This document shows, piece by piece, positions 32,555 through 44,500 of a stretch of 60,000 nucleotides of DNA; the stretch's first letter is position 1; each line of letters begins with the position of its first letter. The notes beneath the pieces are model-generated. The model was not told the origin of the DNA. It saw only the letters and a list, made by a program, of their open reading frames with translations, and did not search any database. Source of the DNA: Symbiodinium natans (Eukaryota > Sar > Dinophyceae > Suessiales > Symbiodiniaceae); the NCBI GenBank assembly GCA_905221605.1, contig CAJNDS010002562.1, positions 1 to 60,000 on the forward strand, written 5' to 3'. The translations under genes and the position numbers were made by a program.

Positions 32555-35500
32555 ATAATGAAAAAAGAGTAGATAGCTAGAATCATACCAAACTTAGAAT
32601 CAGAACTAAAAACAAGAAAATGATAACGACAAACGTCATCACAGCAAATTCATATCAAGAACAATATTCATATTAAGACAATGATAATGAATAGGAATAA
32701 TGGCCCACAGGCCTGGAGCAGGCAGGGACTCCGCCAGCCACGGCACCGCCGCCTCGCGGCAAAGCTCCACCGTGGCCGCCGCGGTCCCTGGGAGGCGCGC
32801 GTGCACCTTTTTGCAGGGAATTTGCTGGTCAAGGGGCTAAACAGGGGACCCTTATAAGGTTATTTAGAGGGTGTTTGATTTATGGCTTAAGGTCTTCTCA
32901 AGATTTGTTGGGGTTGGCTCTTCAAGGGGATTGCATGGTTGGGCAAAGGTTCGATCCCACAAGAAAGGCGATCAAGGGATCACACCTTGAACCCCCGAAG
33001 GTTCTGCCTCTTGGGTTTGGGACCCCTACAAAGGCACCTATGAAGCAGAATAGGGGCCATGTTAGGGTTCCATCAAGGACAACGATGTGGCTCCACACGA
33101 CAAAGCGGTGAAGAGCATCCACTTTAAAGTTCCTGGGTGCTCATAAGGGTATGAACAGGATACATGGGGGTTCAGGGTTTAGAGCTTCGGGTTAACGATA
33201 TCTAGAACCGTGAATTCATATACAAATAACCCTACTCCGAGGCACCTTCAAGTCAAGACAGCACCCTCAGGATCCTGAAAACCTCCAGCGGCCCTAAACA
33301 GCAAGCCCTGAGCCCTAAACCCCAAGCCCCAAGCCCTAAACAGAAAGCCCTAAGCCCTAAACCCCAAACCCCAAGCCCTAAACAGAAAGCCCTAAGCCCT
33401 AAACCCCAAACCCCAAGCCCTAAACCCCAAACCCCAAACCCCAAGCCCTAAACCCCAAACCCCAAACCCCAAGCCCTAAACCCTGAACTCCAAGCCCCGG
33501 GAGTCCTCGCGCCTCGCGCAAGACGGCGCCCCGCACAAACTCGCCCAGGGCCCGCTGGGGGCTGCTAACAGCGCCTTCCGGAGTCTTGGGACTTAGGATC
33601 TTAGGGGTTTAGGGTTTTCGGGTGCCAAGGTTGAGGGTCTTAGGGGTTTAGGGTTTCAGGGTGTTAAGGTTTAGGGGCTTAGGGGTTTAGGGCTTTAGAG
33701 TTTTAGGGTGTTAAGGTTTAGGGTTAAGGGCTAAGGGTTAAGGGTTAAGGGTTAAGGGTTTAGGGTTTAGGGTTTAGGGTTTAGGGTGTAGGGCTGGGAT
33801 TACTAGGGGTAATCCGAGGGAACAAGGCATCGTAGAGTGTACAAAGGCTTAGTAGGACTTAAGGTTACAACAGGCTTGCTGCGCGGCTTTAGGAAGTTGA
33901 TGGTGGTTTGCGAAGTTGACGGTGACTTGCAGAATAGGGGCTTCGTGTTTAGGGTTTCGGGATGAGGGCATAGGGTGCAATGGCGTTTGCGCACATAGTT
34001 TAGGTTACACATGCGCTGCTCCCTGAGGAGGAACCCCCCCAGACCTGTGCCACAAACTCGGCCCAGGGTCCGGTTCAGGTCATCCCATGCGACCGTGCTT
34101 TCCTCGGGGGCGGCTTAGAAGAGGTCAGAAAAAGCGATAAAGGGGGCTATTCGGGCATCATAATTAAGGTTTGGGTTTCTTTCAAAAGGTGGCTTCAACG
34201 GCTGCCAAGCGCATCCCAAACTCTTTGCTATCCGCTAGATTAGGTCGGCGCGTAGGCGCAGGCTCCAGATGCCGTGCAAAGGCGGGGTTGCTGTTAAGGA
34301 GTTGCTCTAGGCCTAGCAAATCCCTCCTATCCGATGAGGCGGTGTGGTCTAGGTGGTTTTGCAGTACCAACAGGGCTTGGGGGCTTCTGCCATTTCCATG
34401 GTTTAAGGGTGCTTTTAGGCCTTTCAATTGGGGACTTCGCAAACAGGAACCAGGAGAGGGCAATCAAAAGGGGCGGTTCTAAGCTTGGTAGCCCAGCAAC
34501 CACACAAAAAAAGCGCTGGTTTTTTTTGGGGGGGCGGTGGTTACTGTCTTATGGAACCTAGAACCCAAAAAGGGTAAAGGGTACCTGTAGGCCAACAAGT
34601 AAGGGGGTTCCAGGTTGAAATGTTCCCCCGGGGATTATAGTACCCCCTATTAGAATCCCAATTAAGGACTCTCAGTCTAGAAGGGGAACATCCCAACTAA
34701 CCCTAAACCCGGTAAGAGCTTCTTTTTTTTGCTGCGGGTGTTTTTTTGTTGCGGGTGCGGGGCGCGTTTGTTTTTTGCTGCGGGCGCGGGGGCGCGGCGG
34801 GGTTGGGGAGGAAATTGCAAAACAAATGACCTGCGGGGTGGGGAGGAAGGGGGGGGGGGGGGGCGCGTTTTTTTTTTTGCTGCGGGTGCAGGGCCGCGTT
34901 TTTATTTTTGCTGCGGGTGCGGGGGCGACACGCGCCAGGTCACTCACCGGGGCGGCCCCCGAAAAAAACACCCACAGCAAAAAAGCACCCACAACAAAAA
35001 AAAAAACGGGTTCCCCCTAAACCCTAAACCGTAAACCGTAACCCTAAACCCTAAACCCTCAACCCTCAACCCTCAACCCTAAACCCTAAACCCTGACCCC
35101 AAACCCTGAAACCCTAAACCCTAAACCCTACACAAGTTCCAGGCCAGGAGGCGCCAGAGAGGCACGTGGCGGCTTGGGCCGCGGCGGTGCGGAGCACGGC
35201 GGCGGCGACCACGTGGCCCAAGCCGAAGCTCGGCGTCCTAGGTGTATAACATATGGGAACAATGTGATCGTGTAAACTGAAGCAAGGTTAAAGGGACTTA
35301 GGATTTAGGTCAAGCTTTATACGATTCTTAAGGGAGGGGGGGTTGAAGAGGGGTATGTAACCCAAGGCCAAGGCTCCCCACTACTCCCTAAGGCTCCCTA
35401 AGCTTCCCTATGGTTCCCTATGAACCGCCCTCCCTTAAGGACCGATTTACACAAGCCCAGGTTCGGCAGGGTCTGCAGGAGCTGCTCGGCAAGCGGAACT

Positions 35501-38500
35501 GCCATGGCAAAGCTCACCACCTCGCCACTGTTCCTGGTGCCCTCAGCTTTGCCATTTAGGGATGAAAAAGTTCAGCGTTTTCAGGAAACCCTAAAACCCC
35601 AATAACCCAAAATCTCCAGAACCCCAAAACCCCAAACCCAAAAAACCCCAAACCTCCGAAACCCCAACCTGGAACTGCAGATCAGGATCAAGCCTGTGCT
35701 AAAACCCTGGAAAGCCCCGGGCACTGCTTTGCAAAACCCAGTTCCCAACTGGTGGGAAACTCGGATACTGGTCTGGACACGGGGTTTGCTTGGAAGCTTG
35801 CTTGGGGCTGTGAGACTGGGGGTTCAGGGAATGTGGATGATGGTGTTGTGCAGCTTCCGCGTCTCATCCTGACCACCCGATACATTGGAAACCTGCGAGT
35901 CAGACTTGATCTTGAAGTGAGCACGGGATCGCATGTAGCTGGCGCTGTTTGCACTGTTCACACTTTTGGGGCATTGCCAGGGAATGAGAATAAGACGAAC
36001 TTGGCTTCTTTTGGGAGCTTCTCCACGGCTCCATTTAAAAAAAAGAACAATAAAGGGCACCCCGAAGAGGTGCCCTCAATATACTCCTACTATGGCCCTT
36101 ATATTCCTTCGGAGGATCTTTAATCTTTAACAAGGGTCCCGGGGTCCCCGAACCCAAGGGAAAAACCTTACGGCTCCAGGGTAGAATCCCATGAGAAACC
36201 CGAAATCCCAAACCCTGGAACCCCGACAAGGCCGAGGCCTTCGACAGAAGAAAACAGACTTTGGGGTTGAAATTCATCTCGGTGGCCTGATTTTTAAAAT
36301 GTTCCTAAGCAAGATCCCCCCCCCTCAACCCCTAAGGCCCTAGGAGAACCCCCAAACCCTAAACCCTAAACCCTAAACCCTCCACCCTCAACCCTGCACA
36401 CCCAAAGAGGAAAAATGGAGACATGGCCCCAGGGCCGACCCAGCTAAGGAAGCCCAGCGTCTTCAGGGTCCACTTTGAGCCAGGGCAGTCCGGTCTCCTC
36501 GTAACTTGGGGTAGGGAGGGGTTTTGCGGTTTTGGGGTTTGGGGGTTTAGGGTTTAGGGGTTTCGGGGTTTAGGGTTTGGGGTGGGGTTCAGGGTTTAAG
36601 GGTGTAGGGTTTAGAGTTAGGGCTTGGGGTTTTGGGGGTAGGGTTCGGGGTTGAGGGGAATCCTCGATCTCGACGCACAGCACCGCGTTCAGTGGGCCTG
36701 GAGCTTAAGATCTCAGGGGCGTTTGCTGCTTCGGGGGCTTTGAGGGCTTGAGTTTGCTGAGGCCCTGCACCTCAGTCTGCACGCTTGGACCAGGGATTTG
36801 GGCTTAGGGGTTTGGGGCAACAGGTCTGGGGTCTGGAAGCATTCATGTTGCCCAACCTCCAATCAGTCGCACTTCACCGGGACGGTGGAAACTTTCCAGG
36901 CACCCAGGTCTGAAATCTGTCACTCAGCCGTCTTCGGTTCGGCACATAGGCAACTCTCGAAAAGACGACCCCTTTTGAAGTTCCTCTTGCACTAGAACTT
37001 CGTGTACCCAAGGAGACCAAATTCAGATAGCCAACAGAAGCATTGACTTCTCAGCCCTCAACCCTAAACCCTGAATCCTAAACCCGAAACCCGAAACCCC
37101 AAACCCTAAACCCGAAACCCGAAACCCCAAACCCTAAACCCTAAACTAACCCTATACCCTAACCCCTAAACCCTAAACCAGCCTCCAGGGCCCGCCCCGC
37201 GCGCAAGCTCCCGCAGTGCCCGCAGCGAGGCGCAGGGCGGGTCAGGGTCGCCTGATTTTTTTTGGGGGGAGAGTTCAGGGTTTAGGGTTTCGAGTTCATA
37301 TAAGGTTTGGGGTTTCGGGTTTCGGGTTTAGGGATTAAGGCTGAGGCGCCTTTTGGGGAGGCACTTGAGACTTGTTGGGGCAGGGGGGGGGGGGGATCAT
37401 AACAGGGTCTTATACGGGTTCAAAAGGGTTTATCAGGGTTTTATATGAGGCTTAGCTGTTAGTCTTGAGAGTTTGGGGTGCAGGGTTTAGGCTTTTGCGT
37501 TCATGTTTGTTTGGGCCTTTAGGGGTTTGTGGTCTTGTCTTGCTGTACCCTAAACACTAAACCCTAAACCCTACACCGCGGAACCTAATCAAATTAAGTC
37601 ACTTTTTGCTGTGGACATGGGGGGGGAGAGAAACATGGTGAACTGGACTTAAGTTGCATAACGGCAGCCCTGCTTGGGGTGTTCTTCCCAAAAGAGCCCA
37701 CTGCCCCTCAATTCAGGAATATATACCTTAAATCATTCTAGGGATCCTTCGATAATCTAAGGTATATTCTTTAACTAGGGGTAAGGGAGGGTTTAGGGTT
37801 TAGGGTTTAGGGTTTAGGGTTTAGGGTTTAGGGTTTAGGGTTTAGGGTTTAGGGTTTAGGGCTTAGGGCTTAGGGTTTAGGGTTTATATAGGGTTTAGGG
37901 TTTAGGGTTAAGAGTTTAGGGTTTGGGGTTTGTGCGTGTGCGGTCAAAGCATCAAGCGTACGCTCAAATTCGGTCTGCAAAGCGTCTTAGCGCTCTTCGC
38001 TGGAGAAGCTGAAAGTAGGCCATTGGAATGACCCCTTAACCCTTCCCCTGCGGAAGTAGCCCGAGCTCTGCTCACAGGCTAAGGCCGCCAAATTGGCAGC
38101 AACCTGAACAAGATCTTTATGTGGCCCTGTACGTAGGCAACCAACTGGCAGGTCTTCAACCGTGGCACGCTGGTTTAACATGGCCTGCATAAAACCTTGC
38201 AAAGCATCCTGTACTGCCTCGTTGTCTTCAGGTTTGATCTCGCAAAGTCGGGCTAGCTCCGCTGCGCCCGTGACTATACAACTCGGCCTCTCAGGTTGAT
38301 CGTCAAGGACGATCGGGGGTTGCAGAGTGGCCCACCATGGTCTCGGACCTTGCACTCGGACAGCTGGTCTCCAGCTGTGTTCTGCAGGTGTCAATTCACA
38401 ACTTGCAGTGCCGATGTCCGAACCTATGTAAGCTGCGAGGCATTCGCGTGACCTCCGGAGATGTTCTCGAAGTCTAAATTGCCCCCAGAAATTTTGAAGG

Positions 38501-41500
38501 CAAACCTGGCAAACTGTACCATGGGCCATTTGAGTGGCCATGGATGGTATCCCATGGTGTTTGCTAACATGCGACGCCAAGGCAGCTGCTCCATGAAAAG
38601 CGTGGTTGCAATAAGGGCATTGCTTGGTCTTGTCCGGCGCAACGTCTTTGAGACAAAACTCGAAGATGCCCCGGCTCAGATCTTCCTTCTTTTCAGCGAG
38701 TCGGTGCAAATGCTCCTCCCTGCTTCTCCATCTTTCCCTTTTTTTCTTCTGCTTGAAGGTCTTGGTGACAGCTTGCATTTTCGCTGGATCCAAATCCGTA
38801 GCAACACAGTCAGTCGTTGGCAGGAGGGAATTTTTCAGCATCGTGTGCTTCTTTTCCCCATTTTCCTTGTCCCACGAGGCTGTTGAGGAAGCTGCCTCCT
38901 TGTTGTTTGACCCATGCCAAGCGTTGGACTATGTCGTGAGTCCGAAGCTCTTCCGGAGACAGGACGCCCAAACAATTGCAGATCTGGCTGTCGGTCAGAC
39001 TTCGCGATGAGAATCCAGTGATAGGCCGAAAGACTCGTCTGTAGAATTCCATCACCGAAGCCTGATATAACTGTGCCATCTGATGTTGATGCATCTCCCA
39101 AGTTCCAGCTGCATACATCATCCGTGACAATACGAGGGCATCAAGCAGCTCCAGTTTTTCTTTTGCAGTGAGATGCTCATTGTGCAGGAGTCGCTTGTAA
39201 GCCTGAAAGGCCTGTCTGGCTAGGCCTCTCCTGTATTTCAGATCGTGCACATCGCTCCCTTCCCAACTGGCCATGGCACCAAGATGAAGGTACTTGTCCG
39301 TGATGTGCACTTCTTGTGGATTTTCTCCTGCAACTTCGACCCAGCATTTTGAATCATGTTCACACAGCCACTTTGTCTTGGCCTTTTTGCTTCCCTCTCC
39401 TCTAAAAGCCAGCACGAGCTCCGTCTTGCCACGAGCCCAGTTCAAGCGAATGCCAATTTCTTTGAGGCATTTGGAAGCCAAGGAAAGGGTTTTGGTGGCA
39501 TTGTCAACCAGGTCATCTGCTCTGTCCGCCTTCACCGGTATTGCGACATCATCCATCCAACTCGGTGTAGGTGCCACTGATGTGCAGTTGTATGCTGGAG
39601 GAAGCTGCACATCGAGTCCATGTTGTTGTAGCTGCGACTGTAGCTTTTCCATGAAGATTGAGAAGGTGTATTGAAAAAGCAAATCGGCTAGCGGAGCTCC
39701 TGGCATCGTTCCTGTCTTCGTCTGGAAGATATGTTGACCATTAGGCCCAATGGAAAACCAGGTACGATCCATGGTGGCCAGAACCATTCGTCGTACTGGT
39801 AGAGGAACTTGGGCTGCGGCAAGCAATCCAGGTCCCATTGCCGTTGCGAGGAATTGCACCTGATCATGTTGGTCTTCGAAAAGGGTTTCTGCCAGGGACT
39901 GGATCTGCTGTGCTGGGCATTCTTTTTCATTTCCGGTGAAAAATTGCCGGATCGTGGCATAGAAAGCCGCTTTGCCGTCTAAGAAAGCAAATCCTCCGCT
40001 GGCATGTCTGTCCCGAAGATCTCGAAGGAAGCTTTTGACTTGAAGAATCGGAACATGAAGGGGGAAGTCAGGCACACTTCCACCTTGCCCAGGCTGCATT
40101 CGTTGTCGGTATCCTTGAATCAAGCTGTCGCGAGTTGAGCTGGCGATCCCTTTTGCCGCCGACTCCTGTAAAAGGATTGCGCGCCAGCCAGCGAGGTCTT
40201 GGGGTGGTTTGTTGGGTTTTGGAATGACAGCTGTTTGTCCGCCTCTCCAAGCTGTCGGGCACTGTGCCCTTACCGCCATTTTGACAGCCAGTGGATGGTA
40301 TTGCACCGCAGCTTCCCTTGCGGCACCAGCAAAGGCTTCAGGTGGTATTCCAGAAGGTCCTGGTGCTCTTTTCGTCTTCAGGGATCCAAAAGCTTTGGAA
40401 AGGCTTGCGAAGGTGACCATCTCCTCGCCATTGATATTCGTGGAAGTGGTACATCTGGCTGTCTCAAGTTCTGCCGTGTTGACGCAGAGCTCGCCGCGTT
40501 CATCCTTCGCAAAATGCCGCCCAAGTTCCAGATTCGCGTCTTGCACCACATGTCCATTACGGTCGAGGATTGCAGGCGCCATGGGTGGTGCCCTGTATTT
40601 TCGCCCCGTCTTCAATACGCCACGCAACAGTCTGCTCATAGCTTCTGGACCCTCCTTTCTGGCATCCTGAAAAACAATTCTTGTGTATTCTGCACTGTCT
40701 TTTTTTGCAGACTGTTGATACAGTTTTGTCATGGTCTGTATGCCTTTGGCACACCTTGCTGTCAGTACTCGAAGATTGTGACATCGTCTTTTTGCTCCCA
40801 GCACTTCTTCTCCATGATCTCTCCAGCATTGAAGGCATGCCTGTAGCATTTGAAGTCGATGAATTCGCTTCGCCCTATGTTGGATTCTTCGCCATGTTCT
40901 TCGTTCCCTGACCAGCTGCCATGTGCGATCTGATACTTGTGGTTGTCGGGGACGTTCTGCACATACCGGAAAGAACTCGGCCAGCTTGATTTTCAAATGG
41001 TCAGTCAGCATCCGCTCGTGGTCGTCTACATGTGTCTCCCATGGAATGGGCGGAGTGGTTGCATGGATCTGCTTGAGCTGTTGTCGTCCAGCTGGTGTCC
41101 TCATTGCCGCCACATCAAATCTTTGCTTCGGTTTCCTCTGTCGAAAAACTTCGCTTTTCCATGCAACCTTGGCGAGCAGGGGGCGATGGTCTCCATCATG
41201 TAGGTCCCAGAAATTTGGGACGGCTCCGACAGTGGTGAAGCTGGACTTGAAGATATTCGGCAGTAGGATGTAATCCAAGCAAGCATCTTTGCCCTGAGGG
41301 CTGGTCCATGTAACAATGCGACAGCCACTTGAATCTTGTAATTCCGTTGCAATTAGATCTTGTGCATCTGCAAGCTGACACATGCACCTGGCCGCTGTTC
41401 CTTCTGCTGCTTCATAATTTGGTCTTTCCGCCCACTGTTTAAAGCGAGCATTTGCGTCAACCAAAAGGATGGGCAAGCAAGCAGGCGGTGCTCGTCGAAC

Positions 41501-44500
41501 TGTGCTCTCCAGGTGTTTCCACCATTGTTGAATTTCTGCTTTGGGAGCAGCATCATGAGGGGAATGGCCACTGATGATGTAAAATTGTTGACTGCCAATT
41601 TTTGCCGTAATCGCCAGCATTCTTGGCTCAGCACAGACGATCGCAAAGTTGCCCTCATCCCATCCATCTTGAGCAGTGCTTCCATTGGCGAGTCTTATGG
41701 TCTTGTGAAGCCAGATCTGACACCCCAGTCTTCCTTCTTCGCAAGGACTGCTGATGACATGGTAATGTTCTGTCTGGGACCTTCCAATGGTCTTCGACCT
41801 GGCTTCCTGGATGCCAACCAAAGCAACTTGGTTTGCATGGAAGTGTCCATCGAGTAGTTGTTGTTGCGCCAATGGCCTTGCCGAGAGGGTATTGTACGTG
41901 ACGATGTTCATCTGGAAGGTAACAGTCTCCTCCGGGTCGTCCTCCTTGCTGATTTTTTGCCCCTCTTTCTGGAAATGGTCTTTGTGGATCGCAAGACGCC
42001 CTCCGTCATCGTGAAGGTTGCCATGTTCATCAATTTTGGGCACGGTGCAACCAATTTCGCCGGTCATCCATACCCATTCCAGGATGTGTTCTTTCCATGC
42101 CTGATACAAGCCATGCTTCTCCGGAGGATGTGTGCTTTGCATCTTATCTCTGGCTTGATTGGCCAGTGTGTTGACCAGCTCGTTCCAGGGATCGCCTTGA
42201 TGTGCAGCCACATAGGAAAAGCAGACCTCGCTACCATTGGTTTCGTGGAAGTGCATCAAGCTGGCAATTGATTGGTGCACTCCATCCAAATTTTTTCCTG
42301 CAAAGGTCCCATCTGCAATGCCAGCTGCCGAGGTGCAGTCATAACAGATAGCAGCCTTTCCTGGCATGGTGGCAACCACTGCCAACGCATGCAGCATGCC
42401 AGTAAGTTCTGGCAAGAAAGCATCGTTGACCTCCTTGTCGCACGTCATGGGTCCCCCATTGACTTCGAGGCATGCTGACATGTATCCAGCCCAATACCAT
42501 GTATCTCCATGCAGTGCAATAACCGCCAGGGCCCATCCCGCCGATCTTGCTTTGCCTGCGGTTTCCGGAGCGAAAGATCCGTCAACATAGATTTGAACTG
42601 CTTGGGGTGTCCAATGGTCCGGCAAGGTAGGCATGTAGCGCAAGGCTTTGGCCGTTGCGGGGTGTAACCCTCGAAGCTCCTGCCAATTTTTTTCCATTTT
42701 GCAGTATTGGTAGGGTTCAAAGATGCAGTCATTCATTGCCGGAACATATCCCAGGTGTACGACGTTGTGGACGCTTGACTTCTCCGAACTGAGACATTCG
42801 GCCTTCTTTTCAGCATGGTCGTCCCGAGCATTTGTCTGAGGAATCCGTCTTCTGCCAAAAGGGGTGGCGATTGTCTGATCATACTTGACGTCAGTTGCAG
42901 TACCTGCTTTGTCCTTTGATATATGCCGTCGCAGCATGGCATGTGTCTGCAGGAGGGCATTTTCGTCTGGATGTGCGCCACGGTAAATCCGGAGAACAGC
43001 TCCATTTGCCACCCGCGCAATTCGCATAAAGTTGGCGCCAATGGGGCATGGCAGTCCCATCAGAGTGGCAGGGTGCGCCGGCACAATTGCAGAAAAGTAA
43101 TGTCCAGCAAATCCAGGTGCATGCAGGGCAACCGTTGGAAGATGTTGCAGGTTGTCGGGGTGCGCAATAAACACACTGGCTTGCCATGACATTACATCCG
43201 TATCTACAACCTGGACGTTCTGGCTGTTGAAGGGCATTTGCGATAACACGTCTTGTACCTGGTCTGTCGTGGCTGGTAGTCTTCCTGTCACCCATAGCAT
43301 CCAGGTTCCACGCAGTTCGTCCAGTATGTAGACCGGCACGGAGACTTCGTGCTCCCTACCGAGTGTCTGCAGTCGATTGTTGATCTGTGTGCGAAAGAAA
43401 TTTTGCAGACCATGTTGTGTTCCCCTTCCATTGCCAGCATGATATACATGAGGTGGAACAGTTTCAAATCTTGGCATGTCCAACGGTACAGCCAATGAAG
43501 AAAAGTCTGGCCAATATTGCAGCAGGTGTGTGATGGGTCCAGGGAAAGGTCTTCCAGGTCTTACATCTTCTCTGCCGATCTGAATGACATCTCCATTTCG
43601 CAGTGCTCGATAGAACATGTGCACAGCAATGCCATTGACGTAGACTTCCCATCTGTCCCTCAGCAGGCTTTGCGTGACCGTCTCTGCAGGCAATGTCCTT
43701 GGCGTCACTCCTCTGCCATAAATTCTGCCACCAGCGTTTCTTTCATCCACAATGACATGTATTCGTCCATTATTGGGCACAACCAGGAGTGGAACTTCGA
43801 CATGATGTTGTTGTCCTCCAGTGAGAACCCTTGCAATTCTGACCTGACTTTGAGCTGGTATATTGCCGGCCAGTGCTCCTTGTGTAATGACATTGGCCAA
43901 TGCATTGCCGATGTCTTCTCGATCACCATTCTGCATGGGCATGTCATACACGTTGTCTCCATGTACGAGGAAGGCTGAAAAGGTCAGTGTTCTCCTGTTC
44001 CTGGCACGCATGGTCGTGGTGGTGCTCGTCGTCCCATCTTCGTCGCAAGGCCTGGTTGCATGCTCTGGTTGAGGATTCGCAATTGCATGTCGAAGCTCAT
44101 CCTCAGCAAACTCCAGAGTAACATGTTGTATCTCGACAATGTTCATGAGGAATTGAACTTCCAGCGGTCCATTGGCCGTGCTGATTTTTAGCCGACCTGC
44201 TTCATATGCCTGCAGAATTTCGTAACCAGCATTTCCTTCATGCTCGTGTATCTGCTGAAGAACTTCACGCATGGGAATGCCCTCGTGCGCAGCATAAACT
44301 CGCACCTTTCCACCGCATGGTCGCATGTCAATGGGCACGACGATTTCATCTCTGGGTCTCTCCCTTTCAGTCAGAGTGATTTGTGGAACAGGTAATCCTG
44401 GTAAAGGCTTCGTAATAATCTGCACCATCCTGATTGGATGGTCAGCTGAGTTGACAGCGTCGGCAACAATTTCTGCCAAGGCCCATCCAGGTTCTTTGAT

